From Paracoccus benzoatiresistens (GTDB taxonomy: Bacteria > Pseudomonadota > Alphaproteobacteria > Rhodobacterales > Rhodobacteraceae), in NCBI RefSeq assembly GCF_026913015.1, contig NZ_JAPTYD010000026.1, positions 1 through 51,853 of the forward strand: DNA of 51,853 bases, written 5' to 3'. Both the position numbers and the translations under genes were made by a program. The notes below the pieces were generated by a model. That model did no database searches, was not told the DNA's origin, and worked only from the letters and a program-made list of their open reading frames with translations. Below are positions 28,306 through 36,179 of the stretch, piece after piece (the stretch's first letter is position 1; each line of letters begins with the position of its first letter).

Positions 28306-28335
28306 GCCGCCCGAGGGCGCAGAGCCCTGGACGGC
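28306..28335 (-). terminator. rho-independent terminator of the 70-residue lipoprotein gene
   Basis: An imperfect GC-rich hairpin (outer GCCG/CGGC, inner GGGC/GCCC) is followed, on the minus strand, by TTTTTC. It lies between the 28379-28591 gene and the pccA start, so pccA needs its own promoter or read-through. Confidence 0.75.
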
Positions 28336-28378
28336 GATCAGGGTGTCACGGCGCGACGGGCGCGCCGGGATCAGGTAA

Positions 28379-28591
28379 TTACTGGCAAAGCCGAACGTCG
28401 TTGCACAGGGCGCCGGCAGCACCGCCCAGGGCAGCGCCCTTGACGACGTTGTGGCCGCCGACATGGGCAACGGTCGCGCCGACGCCGGCACCGATAAGGG
28501 CGCGGTCAGTGTCGGTCGGGTTGATGCCTTGGGTGCAGCCTGCAACGGCGGTCGCGCCAAGAAGGGCGGCAATGGAAAGGAACTTGGACAT
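28379..28591 (-). CDS. small glycine-zipper lipoprotein, copy 1
   Basis: A 70-residue protein with a lipoprotein signal peptide and lipobox (ATAVAGC). It is followed by a Gly/Ala-rich zipper (ALIGAGVGATVAHVGG, KGAALGGAAGALCND) typical of small outer-membrane lipoproteins. It ends CNDVRLCQ, matching the CDDAGVCQ end of the neighbouring paralogue, so the two Cys probably pair. A strong terminator follows. Confidence 0.7.
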   Translation of the reverse strand: MSKFLSIAALLGATAVAGCTQGINPTDTDRALIGAGVGATVAHVGGHNVVKGAALGGAAGALCNDVRLCQ

Positions 28592-28614
28592 TCTGGTCTT
28601 CCTGTCGAATTATT

Positions 28615-28640
28615 GGCTGGACCGGAACGCCGGTCCAGCC
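28615..28640 (-). terminator. hairpin terminator after lipoprotein copy 2
   Basis: A perfect 11-bp stem (28615-28625 with 28630-28640) with a 4-base loop lies just downstream of the 28649-28894 stop. On the minus strand it is followed by the A/T-rich AATAATT, so termination is likely although the U-run is imperfect. Confidence 0.7.
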
Positions 28641-28648
28641 GCTGCGGT

Positions 28649-28894
28649 TCAGTAACGACGCTGGCAGACGCCGGCGTCGTCGCACAGCGCGCCGCCGACG
28701 GCGCCAACAGCCGCGCCCGTCGCGAGATCCTCGTCCAGCGCCTTGGCGATGACGGCACCTGCGACGGCGCCGCCTGCTGCACGCTGCGCATCGGGCGACA
28801 GGCCGGTCGCGGTGCCATAGCCCTGGTCACAGGCAGCAAGGCCGAGAAGAAGGAAAGCGCCGCCTGCGACGCGGGTGAACAGCGAAGTCTGCAT
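28649..28894 (-). CDS. small glycine-zipper lipoprotein, copy 2
   Basis: An 81-residue protein with signal peptide and lipobox LGLAAC. A Gly/Ala zipper (AAGGAVAGAVIAK, GAAVGAVGGALCDD) follows, and it ends in a Cys-x5-Cys-like tail. It is clearly paralogous to the 70-residue neighbour, suggesting tandem duplication. Probably an outer-membrane or periplasmic lipoprotein; its function is unknown. Confidence 0.7.
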   Translation of the reverse strand: MQTSLFTRVAGGAFLLLGLAACDQGYGTATGLSPDAQRAAGGAVAGAVIAKALDEDLATGAAVGAVGGALCDDAGVCQRRY

Positions 28895-29021
28895 GAAGTC
28901 TTGCCTGTATTGAGGGCCGTTTCGCCGGCCGGTGGGAAGTTCGCGAGCACTATCTTATAGCCAAGGCCAAGGTCAAACTGACATCCATGTGAGATCAAAG
29001 CCCTAGGCAGCAAGTCGCGCA

Positions 29022-29441
29022 TCATCGTCCGTCCGTCGAATCCTCGTCGTCTTCGTCCCAGTCGTCCTCGTCCCAGCCGAAATCGGGCGGGTTGTCGGGT
29101 GCGAAAAGCTCGGGAAAGGATGCCTCTGCGGCGGCCATGTCCACCTGCAGCAACTGGTCATAGTCGGCAGGATCGAAGGCTCCGACAGGCTTGACCTCGC
29201 GCCCGATCAGCCAGCCAAGCCGGCCTGCGTCCAGGTTGCCGCGGACAAAGGGCTCCTCGCCGAAGTGCTGGATCAGCGCGGCCAGGAAGCCGGCATCGGC
29301 GCGGCGGTCAGCCGGCTTGCGGTCGCGGAACCGTTCGCGCCGGGTAATTGGCGTCGCGCCCTTCTTGCGATTCTCGCGGCGGATGACGAATTGGAAATCG
29401 GTGCCGGGAAGGCGGCCCGGAAAGCCTCGGTGCTTCAGCAT
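29022..29441 (-). CDS. hypothetical protein with acidic tail
   Basis: A 139-residue soluble protein. The N-terminal half is basic (VIRRENRKKGATPITRRERFRDRK). The C-terminus is extremely acidic (WDEDDWDEDDEDSTDGR), so the two ends may interact or the tail may bind basic partners. The ATG at 29441 is preferred to a GTG four codons upstream. It has no recognised domain. It sits between the lipoprotein genes and pccB in the propionate locus. Confidence 0.6.
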   Translation of the reverse strand: MLKHRGFPGRLPGTDFQFVIRRENRKKGATPITRRERFRDRKPADRRADAGFLAALIQHFGEEPFVRGNLDAGRLGWLIGREVKPVGAFDPADYDQLLQVDMAAAEASFPELFAPDNPPDFGWDEDDWDEDDEDSTDGR

Positions 29442-29497
29442 GATGTGCCCCACGATGCGGTCTTGTGGCGGGGGCGGGGCCGGGCCGGGCCGGAAAG

Positions 29498-29522
29498 GCG
29501 CGGGCAGCCGGACCGCCCGCGC
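29498..29522 (-). terminator. possible terminator after the 48-residue lipoprotein gene
   Basis: A perfect 8-bp stem GCGCGGGC (29498-29505) / GCCCGCGC (29515-29522) with a 9-base loop. On the minus strand only a short CTTTCC follows it, so it is a weak candidate. Confidence 0.4.
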
Positions 29523-29540
29523 AAGGTCAGATGGTTCGGA

Positions 29541-29687
29541 TCAGTTGGCGCCGTACTTGCCCTGGTAGACGGGCTCGGTCGTGACCGGGTTCGGGGCGGG
29601 CACATAGACTTCGGGTTCTGCTGCCGGGCGCTGGCACGCAGCGAAGGCCGACACCAGCACGAGGCCAAGGATGATTTTCTTCGACAT
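29541..29687 (-). CDS. small lipoprotein
   Basis: A 48-residue protein starting MSKKIILGLVLVSAFAAC, a clear lipoprotein signal with lipobox AFAAC. A short Pro-rich mature part follows (PEVYVPAPNPVTTEPVY), ending GKYGAN. AGAAG precedes the ATG. Such tiny lipoproteins are common next to pccB in Rhodobacterales, but the function is not known. The 200 bases between it and the pccB stop hold no convincing gene. Confidence 0.65.
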   Translation of the reverse strand: MSKKIILGLVLVSAFAACQRPAAEPEVYVPAPNPVTTEPVYQGKYGAN

Positions 29688-29894
29688 ACTGTCTTCTCGC
29701 TCCTGTAAAGCGGGCGCGCCTGCGCCCGTCTGCTCGGGTTCAGGGGGATGTCTTGATGCACCGCCCCGCGGCGCATGATAGCGATGCCGCAGGGGCACAG
29801 ACAGGCGGGCAGGGCCGGGGTGGCCAAATGTCGCCTGCCCTGTGGCTGCTCTGCATCATTCACGCCTTTGTGCAACCTCATGAAAACCCGGGCC

Positions 29895-31427
29895 TTACAG
29901 GGGAATGTTGTCGTGTTTCTTCCAGGGATTGGACAGCCGCTTGCCGCGCAGGCTGGCCAGTGCGCGGGCCACGCGCTTGCGGGTCGAATGGGGCTGGATC
30001 ACCTCGTCGATGAAGCCCTTCTCGGCGGCGACGAAGGGATTGGCGAAGCGGTCCTCGTAATCCCTGGTCCGCGCCGCGATCTTGTCGGGGTCGCCCAGTT
30101 CGCTGCGATACAGGATCTCGACCGCGCCCTTGGCGCCCATCACCGCGATTTCCGCCGTGGGCCAGGCATAATTGAAATCGCCGCGCAGATGTTTCGACGC
30201 CATGACGTCATAGGCCCCGCCATAGGCCTTGCGCGTGATCACCGTGACCTTCGGCACCGTCGCCTCGCCATAGGCGAACAAGAGCTTCGCGCCATGCTTG
30301 ATGACGCCGCCATATTCCTGGCCGGTGCCCGGCAGGAAGCCCGGCACGTCCACGAAGGTCAGGATCGGGATCTCGAAGGCGTCGCAGAACCGCACGAAGC
30401 GCGCGGCCTTGCGGCTGCTGTCGATGTCCAGGCAGCCCGCCAGCACCATGGGCTGGTTGGCGACGACGCCCACGGTGCGGCCTTCGATCCGGATGAAGCC
30501 GATGACGATGTTGGCCGCGAAGTCGCGCTGGATCTCGTAGAAGTCGCCTTCGTCCGCGACCTTCACGATCAGCTCCTTCATGTCATAGGGCTGGTTCGGG
30601 TTGTCGGGAATCAGCGTGTCCAGGCTTTCCTCGATCCGGGCGGGGTCGTCGAAGAAGGGGCGCACCGGCGCCTTGTCGCGGTTGTTCAGCGGCAGGAAGT
30701 CGAACAGGCGGCGGATTTCGCTCAGCGCCTCGACATCATCCTCGAAGGCGCCGTCGGCGACCGAACTCTTGCGGGTATGCGTGGAGGCGCCGCCCAGTTG
30801 CTCGGCGGTCACGACCTCGTTGGTGACGGTCTTGACCACGTCGGGACCGGTCACGAACATGTAGGACGTGTCCTTCACCATGAAGATGAAGTCGGTCATC
30901 GCGGGGGAATAAACGGCGCCGCCCGCGCAGGGCCCCATGATGACGCTGATCTGCGGCACCACGCCGGACGCCATGATGTTGCGCTGGAACACGTCGGCAT
31001 AGCCCGCCAGCGATGCCACCCCTTCCTGGATGCGCGCGCCGCCCGAATCGTTCAGCCCGATCACCGGCGCGCCGTTCTGCATCGCCATGTCCATGATCTT
31101 GCAGATCTTCTGCGCATGGGTTTCCGACAGCGAGCCGCCAAAGACGGTGAAGTCCTGCGAAAAGACATAAACCATGCGCCCGTTGATCGTGCCCCAGCCG
31201 GTCACCACGCCATCGCCATAGGGGCGGTCGGCTTCCATCCCGAAATCGGTGGAACGGTGGGCCACGAACATGTCGAATTCCTCGAAGCTGCCTTCGTCCA
31301 GCAGCAGTTCAATGCGTTCGCGCGCCGTCAGCTTGCCCCGGGCGTGCTGCGCGTCGATGCGCCGCTGACCCCCGCCCAGACGGGCCTGTTCCCTGCGGCT
31401 TTCCAGTTCCTGCAGAATGTCCTTCAT
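29895..31427 (-). CDS. pccB: propionyl-CoA carboxylase beta subunit
   Basis: A 510-residue carboxyltransferase subunit. The N-terminal and C-terminal crotonase-fold halves contain the CoA-site [28 protein letters not shown], the oxyanion GG pairs ([13 protein letters not shown] and [15 protein letters not shown]) and the C-terminal KHDNIPL. It transfers CO2 from biotinyl-PccA to propionyl-CoA. The ATG at 31427 was chosen by alignment with family starts. The long AT-rich leader contains TTTGCAAA-type sites. Confidence 0.96.
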   Translation of the reverse strand: MKDILQELESRREQARLGGGQRRIDAQHARGKLTARERIELLLDEGSFEEFDMFVAHRSTDFGMEADRPYGDGVVTGWGTINGRMVYVFSQDFTVFGGSLSETHAQKICKIMDMAMQNGAPVIGLNDSGGARIQEGVASLAGYADVFQRNIMASGVVPQISVIMGPCAGGAVYSPAMTDFIFMVKDTSYMFVTGPDVVKTVTNEVVTAEQLGGASTHTRKSSVADGAFEDDVEALSEIRRLFDFLPLNNRDKAPVRPFFDDPARIEESLDTLIPDNPNQPYDMKELIVKVADEGDFYEIQRDFAANIVIGFIRIEGRTVGVVANQPMVLAGCLDIDSSRKAARFVRFCDAFEIPILTFVDVPGFLPGTGQEYGGVIKHGAKLLFAYGEATVPKVTVITRKAYGGAYDVMASKHLRGDFNYAWPTAEIAVMGAKGAVEILYRSELGDPDKIAARTRDYEDRFANPFVAAEKGFIDEVIQPHSTRKRVARALASLRGKRLSNPWKKHDNIPL

Positions 31428-31497
31428 GGCGGCACCCCCGATCGTCCAGCCGCAGCCTAGTCGGGTGCCATGGGCCAAGAAAGCAAAATCAAGAAAA

Positions 31498-31558
31498 TTT
31501 GCAAAGGCTGCGGCACGAGGCGGCCGAAAACTGAAAAGCTGCAAAACGCGTTTGCGGC
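31498..31558 (-). promoter_or_regulatory. candidate PccR/ScfR operator of pccB
   Basis: Upstream of pccB there is an exact TTTGCAAA (31498-31505). About 35 bases further on lies an imperfect palindrome built from GCAAA (31541-31545) and TTTGC (31551-31555). TTTGC/GCAAA elements are the recognition core of RamB/ScfR-type regulators, including PccR of Rhodobacter sphaeroides, to my knowledge. No pccR gene lies beside it here. Confidence 0.5.
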
Positions 31559-31687
31559 AGCGGCCGGCTGCAGGAAAATACCGACATGGAGGGGGGATGG
31601 GTGAGAGGCTGGACAACAACCATACAGTAATAAAATCAATGATTTAAAAGTCTTTTTGTAACAGTGTGACGTGCGTTAAAACGACCA

Positions 31688-31741
31688 AATGACGTTACGT
31701 CATTATTGATGAGGGCTTGTCCGATACGACGTCAAGTATCG
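31688..31741. promoter_or_regulatory. two palindromes in the island-edge non-coding region
   Basis: AATGACGT-T-ACGTCATT (31688-31704) is a perfect 8-bp inverted repeat. Eighteen bases later CGATAC (31722-31727) and GTATCG (31736-31741) flank another GACGTC. Both share the GACGT core and look like operator sites. The 31428-31862 stretch otherwise holds only the pccB leader and AT-rich sequence without a gene. Confidence 0.5.
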
Positions 31742-31910
31742 CAGACAATGTGTCCAGTGTGGATGAGAGTGCCTGGCATCCTTTATATCGGTAATTATTC
31801 ATATGAACGCGATCCAAGTCTCAATCATCACCAGTCGTTCCACTGATGTAGTCAGGGGCGCTATGAGGGATAACGAAGATCTGTTCACGACGTTCAAGGA
31901 GTATCCGAAC

Positions 31911-31914
31911 TTAA
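31911..31914. repeat. target-site duplication TTAA, left copy
   Basis: TTAA directly precedes the left inverted repeat. The same four bases follow the right end at 32781-32784, as expected for an IS5-family IS427-type insertion. Confidence 0.7.
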
Positions 31915-32780
31915 GAGGGCGTTTCAAAACCACTTGCAGGCGGAATCGTCCTGTTGGATTGGCGGCTTATGTCTGCCAAGCTTGTCTCTGACGGCCTTTG
32001 GACCGTGATCGAACCTTTGTTGCCATCCACGTCTCGGTCCGCGAAAGGCGGGCGGCCTCGGGTCTCCGACCGGGCCGCTCTGGCCGGGATCATGTTTGTC
32101 CTGCAGAGCGGTATCCCCTGGCGGATGTTGCCCGCGGAGCTGGGCTGCGGCTCGGGCGTGACCTGTTGGCGAAGGCTCTGGGATTGGCAGTTGGCCGGTG
32201 TCTGGGATCAGTTGCATCAGGTCTTGCTGCGCCAGCTGCATCGCGCCGGTCATCTCGACTGGAGCCGGGCCTGCATGGACAGCGCGTCCATCGCGGCGAA
32301 AAGGGGAGCGAAGTCACCGGCCCTAACCCTACCGATCGCGGGCGCCCTGGCACGAAGCGCCACATCGTCACCGACAGGCGAGGCATTCCCCTGACGGTGC
32401 GCCTCCGCGGCGCAAACGTTCATGACAGCAGGATGCTCGATCCGCGGCTCGACGCCCTTCCCCCCATTCATGGCAAGCGTGGCAGGCCGCGCCATCGGCC
32501 CGGCAAGCTGCATGCCGACAAGGGGTATGACTATCCCCGCTGTCGCAGGGCTTGCACCACACGCGGCATCAAGCATCGCATTGCCAGGAAGGACATTGAT
32601 AGCAGCAGTTATCTCGGAAAGCATCGCTGGGTCGTCGAGCGCACATTCGCCTAGCTCTCCAAATTCCGGCGCCTCGCCGTCAGATATGAGCGCAGGGCCG
32701 ACATTCACCTCGCCTTCACCATCTTGGCCTGCGCCATCATCTGCTTTCGAGCGCTGACAACGTGTTTTTGAAATGACCTC
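31915..32780 (+). mobile_element. IS5-family (IS427-like) insertion sequence, 866 bp
   Basis: Both ends are visible. The left end at 31915 and the reverse complement of the right end at 32780 share 17 of 21 bases, both beginning GAGG and containing TTTCAAAA. TTAA flanks both sides. The interior encodes a DDE transposase in two frames. Size, inverted repeats and the two-frame transposase are typical of the IS427 group. It lies at the left border of the catabolic island and interrupts a regulator-like frame. Confidence 0.85.
31969..32771 (+). pseudogene. IS5-family transposase, frameshifted and nonsense-mutated
   Basis: The first frame (ATG 31969) encodes the N-terminal part with KLVSDGLWTVIEPLLP, GIPWRMLPAELGCGSG and the first Asp in CMDSASI. 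At AAAAGGGG (32299-32306) a -1 shift is needed to continue into HIVTDRRGIPLTVRLRGAN, the second Asp in LHADKGYDYP, and Glu in VVERTF. This is the usual programmed shift of the IS427 group. A TAG at 32652-32654 stands where the family normally has Trp (ERTFAWL), and the conserved C-terminus continues in frame to TGA at 32769-32771. The nonsense codon probably inactivates the enzyme. Confidence 0.8.
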
Positions 32781-32984
32781 TTAAGAACGATAGAGCCCTT
32801 CTTCGCCAAGCTCGAACGCCGAGAAATTCTGAGTCCTTCGCTGAGAACCTGGCGGGCTGGATGAAGAGAAAGGTCCGGCATAGCGCGCTAGCAGCGGGGG
32901 GACACTGAAGCAGATGCATGCGAACCTCAAGGCGCGCTCGGCTTCGTCAGTTCCTGCGGCCGGGCTGCGGCCTTTGCGCGGCAA

Positions 32985-33198
32985 TGACGGACAGATCGGC
33001 AGCGTGATGAACAGTCCACGAGCCCCGCACCTTCGTGCCACAAGCTTCCCGCGTGGGGAGGCATTCCGGTTCGACTGGAACGACGACCTCAGATCGTTGG
33101 GTGACGAGTGCACAAAAATGCCAGATGGCGTAAGTCCAGTGTGTCCTATAGCCGGACCTTCCCACTGCGCACCTTTAGATGAAACGTCCTGTTTGTGA
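32985..33198 (+). pseudogene. decayed IS21-family IstA transposase fragment
   Basis: One frame reads PRGEAFRFDWNDDLRSLGDECTKM, matching the IstA catalytic stretch GEAFQFDWSEDWAVLGGERTKL around the first catalytic Asp. Just upstream, RTFVPQ appears in a different frame where IstA has TFVPLSF. Just downstream, SVSYSRTFPLRTF appears in the third frame where IstA has KLSHSRAFFLRAY. At least two frameshifts therefore separate recognisable pieces. No istB or ends are seen. The remaining sequence from 32865 to 33299 holds no other gene that I can support. Confidence 0.6.
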
Positions 33199-33299
33199 CC
33201 TCGGGCTGAGAAATCTGTCTAATATTGATGTAAGTCTTGGAGCAAATTGGCCGATCCCGTTCACGCTATTGATTAAAGTGGGGAGCTGAGGGGGAAGCT

Positions 33300-35672
33300 A
33301 TGTCCAACACTGATCTCAAGACAATCGAACAGCGGCTGCTGTGGCTATCGCATTGGATGATCCACAACGCCAACCATATCCGTCCCAAGAAGGACGGTAT
33401 TAAGACCGGCGGGCATCAGGCTTCGTCCGCCTCGATGGTGTCGATCATAACGGCTCTTTATTTCTCGGCGCTGCGGCCCGAGGATCGGGTTGCGGTCAAA
33501 CCACATGCCTCGCCCGTATTTCATGCGATGCATTATCTCATGGGCAACCTCGACCGCGAGCGGATGGAGAACTTTCGCGGCTATGGCGGTGTGCAGTCCT
33601 ACCCCAGCAGGACCAAGGATGTGGATGATGTCGATTTCTCGACGGGCTCCGTGGGCCTTGGTGTGGCCATCACGGCATTTGCGTCGCTGATCCAGGACTA
33701 TGTCAGTGCCAAATCATGGGGCCGGAATGTGTCGCAGGGCCGCATGATCGCCCTGATGGGAGACGCAGAGCTGGATGAGGGCAATATCCACGAATGTCTG
33801 CAGGAGGGCTGGAAGCACAACCTGCGCAACTGTTGGTGGATCGTTGATTACAACAGGCAATCACTGGACGGAGTGGTTCAAGAAGGGTTGTGGACCCGCA
33901 TCGAAAGCTTGTTCTCGGCCTTCGGCTGGGAAGTGATCAGGCTTAAACATGGCGTGCTGCAACGGACCGCCTTTAAAGAGCCGGGCGGGCAAAGGCTGCG
34001 TGAATGGATCGACAGCTGTCCAAACGAGCTTTACTCGGCTCTGACCTTTGAAGGGGGCGCGGTCTGGCGGCAACGGCTAATGGAGGATTTGGGCGATCAG
34101 GGAGAGGTCAGTGCCCTGATTGAGCGGCGGAATGACGAAGAGCTTGCCGGGCTGATGGAAAATCTTGGCGGCAACTGCGTAGATACGTTGGCGCAAGCAT
34201 TCGCGGCGGTGGACCACGACCGGCCCACATGCTTTCTGGCCTATACGGTAAAGGGGTGGGGCACACCCATCGCCGGCCATAAGGATAATCATGGCGGGCT
34301 GATGACCAAGGCGCAGATGGCCACATGGCAGGCACGAATGGGCGTGCCGGAGGGGCAGGAGTGGGAGCCGATGGCCACAGTCGTCGACCCCGAGGCGCTG
34401 CGCTCCTTCCTGCGCAAGGTGCCATTCTTTATTGCCGGCCCGCGTCGCTATCAGGATCACCGGTTCGCGGTTCCTGCCATCTCAGTCTCATCAGAGCGCG
34501 AGATCTCGACACAGCAGGCCTTCGGCAAGATCATGGACGATCTGGCGCGCGAAGGGGGAGAGCTCGCAAGCCGAATTCTAACCACATCGCCCGACGTCAC
34601 GGGGACGACGGGATTGGGCCCTTGGGTGAACAGGCGCGGCCTTTTTGCGCGCGCCACGCGCAGCGACACCTTCCGCGAGCGCAAAATCGCTTCAACCGCG
34701 AAATGGGATTTTGCGCCTGAAGGGCAGCATATCGAATTGGGCATCGCCGAGATGAACCTGTTTCTGCTGCTGGGCGCCGCGGGTCTGTCGCATTCGCTGT
34801 TCGGCAAGAGGTTGATCCCCGTCGGAACGGTCTATGATCCCTTCGTCTGTCGCGGCCTCGATGCACTGAACTATGCCTGCTACCAGGATGCGCGCTTCTT
34901 GATCGCGGGCACGCCGTCCGGGGTGACGCTGGCACCGGAAGGTGGGGCGCACCAGTCCATCTCAACCCCGCTGATCGGCATGGCGCAGGATGGGCTGGCC
35001 AGTTTCGAGCCAGCGTTCGTGGACGAGCTGGCCGTGATCATGGAATGGGCTTTCGACTACCTGCAGCGTGACGGCGACAGCAATCCCGACGAACAGACTT
35101 GGCTGCGGGACGAGACAGGCGGCTCGGTTTATCTGCGGCTGTCGACCAACCCTATTGAGCAGCCAGGCAAGCGGGCCGATGATGCCTTCCGTAGCGGTGC
35201 GGTAGACGGCGCCTATTGGCTACGCGAGCCGGGCTGTAATTGCGAAGTGGTGATTGCCTATCAGGGCGTGGTTGCGCCCGAGGCGATCCGGGCGGCGGGT
35301 CTTATCGGCGAAGGCCGACGGGACGTGGGCGTGCTGGCCGTCACTTCGGCGGACCGACTTCATTCGGGCTGGAGCGCCGCACAGCGTGCCCGCGCGCACG
35401 GTGATCGGCGTGCCGGCTCTCATGTCGAGCGGCTGTTGCAGCAGGTGCCGCGCGACTGCCTGCTGGTCACCGTCATCGACGGACATCCGGCGACACTGTC
35501 CTGGCTTGGGGGCGTCTGCGGACATCGCTGTCTGCCTCTGGGCGTCGAACATTTTGGGCAGACGGGGACGATTGGCGATCTTTACAGCCATTTCGGCATC
35601 GACAGCGCAAGCATCGTCGCCCGGGTTTCGAACCTGACGGCGGGACGGCGGCTGAAGGACTGGGTTCTTTGA
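33300..35672 (+). CDS. AceE/MdeB-like thiamine-diphosphate 2-oxoacid dehydrogenase E1
   Basis: A 790-residue homodimeric-type E1. The ThDP motif GDAELDEGN (154-162) is followed by Asn185 in VDYNRQ. Active-site His39 (GGHQAS) and His69 (KPHASP) are present, and the partner-site Glu is in IELGIAEMNL. Compared with E. coli AceE (887 residues) the first ~75 residues are missing; in E. coli these dock E1 on the E2 core. No E2 or E3 gene is nearby. Size and the adjoining Lrp-type gene recall the mdeB-mdeR pair of Pseudomonas putida (2-oxobutyrate from methionine to propionyl-CoA), but no methionine gamma-lyase is present. The ATG has GGGGGAAG upstream. Confidence 0.75.
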   Translation: MSNTDLKTIEQRLLWLSHWMIHNANHIRPKKDGIKTGGHQASSASMVSIITALYFSALRPEDRVAVKPHASPVFHAMHYLMGNLDRERMENFRGYGGVQSYPSRTKDVDDVDFSTGSVGLGVAITAFASLIQDYVSAKSWGRNVSQGRMIALMGDAELDEGNIHECLQEGWKHNLRNCWWIVDYNRQSLDGVVQEGLWTRIESLFSAFGWEVIRLKHGVLQRTAFKEPGGQRLREWIDSCPNELYSALTFEGGAVWRQRLMEDLGDQGEVSALIERRNDEELAGLMENLGGNCVDTLAQAFAAVDHDRPTCFLAYTVKGWGTPIAGHKDNHGGLMTKAQMATWQARMGVPEGQEWEPMATVVDPEALRSFLRKVPFFIAGPRRYQDHRFAVPAISVSSEREISTQQAFGKIMDDLAREGGELASRILTTSPDVTGTTGLGPWVNRRGLFARATRSDTFRERKIASTAKWDFAPEGQHIELGIAEMNLFLLLGAAGLSHSLFGKRLIPVGTVYDPFVCRGLDALNYACYQDARFLIAGTPSGVTLAPEGGAHQSISTPLIGMAQDGLASFEPAFVDELAVIMEWAFDYLQRDGDSNPDEQTWLRDETGGSVYLRLSTNPIEQPGKRADDAFRSGAVDGAYWLREPGCNCEVVIAYQGVVAPEAIRAAGLIGEGRRDVGVLAVTSADRLHSGWSAAQRARAHGDRRAGSHVERLLQQVPRDCLLVTVIDGHPATLSWLGGVCGHRCLPLGVEHFGQTGTIGDLYSHFGIDSASIVARVSNLTAGRRLKDWVL

Positions 35673-35684
35673 AGGGACAAGCCA

Positions 35685-36149
35685 CTAGGCAATACGTGCC
35701 TGGTGGCCTTTCACGCGCCTGATCGGTATGGCTGTTTCCAGCGATGCGACTCCCGGCACCTTGGTCAGCTTGCCAGTTAGGAACTGCTCGAACTCTCTCA
35801 GATTGGCGACGGCAATGCGCAGAAGATAATCGCGGCTGCCCGTCATCAGCCAGCAATCCACCACCTCTGGGCAGAGGGCAATGGCCTTTTCGAAGGCGAC
35901 AAGCTGGTCATCCACCTGCCGGTCCAGCTTGACCGAGACAAAGACGCTGAATCCAAAGCCTACCTGCGTCTCGTCGACCAGCACCGTGAAGCCGGTGATG
36001 ACGCCTTCTTCCTCCAGCATTCGCATCCGCCTGAGGCAGGGCGTAGGTGATAGTCCCACGCGCTCGCTCAATTCTTGGCGGCTCAGGCGGCCGTCGCGTT
36101 GAAGCTCGGCCAAGATGCGTCGGTCAATCCGGTCAAGTTCACGTTTCAT
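35685..36149 (-). CDS. Lrp/AsnC-family transcriptional regulator
   Basis: A 154-residue regulator. The HTH at 1-60 contains LDRIDRRILAELQRDGRLSRQELSERVGLSPTPC, and an RAM/AsnC effector domain follows (VSVKLDRQVDD, VVDCWLMTGSRDYLLRI, KVPGVASLETAIPI). It binds an amino acid or small acid and controls a nearby gene, probably the convergent E1 gene or the upstream dehydrogenase. It follows the SDR gene by 30 bases on the same strand and may be the third gene of a gntR-SDR-lrp unit. Confidence 0.88.
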   Translation of the reverse strand: MKRELDRIDRRILAELQRDGRLSRQELSERVGLSPTPCLRRMRMLEEEGVITGFTVLVDETQVGFGFSVFVSVKLDRQVDDQLVAFEKAIALCPEVVDCWLMTGSRDYLLRIAVANLREFEQFLTGKLTKVPGVASLETAIPIRRVKGHQARIA

Positions 36150-36179
36150 GGCACCGCTCGTGTCTGCACAGTGGTCGGA

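Larger units (their letters stand above)
31863..32864 (+). pseudogene. Crp/Fnr-like regulator N-terminus, split by an IS
   Basis: A frame starts at ATG 31863, six to eight bases after AGGGG, and runs to the IS boundary. If the IS and one TTAA copy are removed, it continues through 32781-32861 in the same frame and stops at 32862-32864. The joined 43-residue peptide includes DLFTTFKEYPNLR and PFFAKLERREILS, which resembles the first residues of Crp/Fnr-family regulators. The rest of such a regulator is missing, so it was truncated as well as interrupted. The family assignment is an inference from a short match. Confidence 0.45.

Noticed and set aside
31803..31862. An earlier ATG for the regulator-like frame at 31803
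   Set aside because: It has no ribosome-binding sequence, while the ATG at 31863 has AGGGG at a good distance and the better family alignment.
32914..33198. A 94-codon plus-strand frame before the E1 gene as a novel gene
   Set aside because: Its second half reads as a frameshifted IS21 IstA fragment and neighbouring IstA motifs are in other frames.
33300..35672. Housekeeping pyruvate dehydrogenase E1
   Set aside because: No E2 or E3 genes follow, the E2-docking N-terminus is missing, and it lies in an accessory island with an Lrp regulator.
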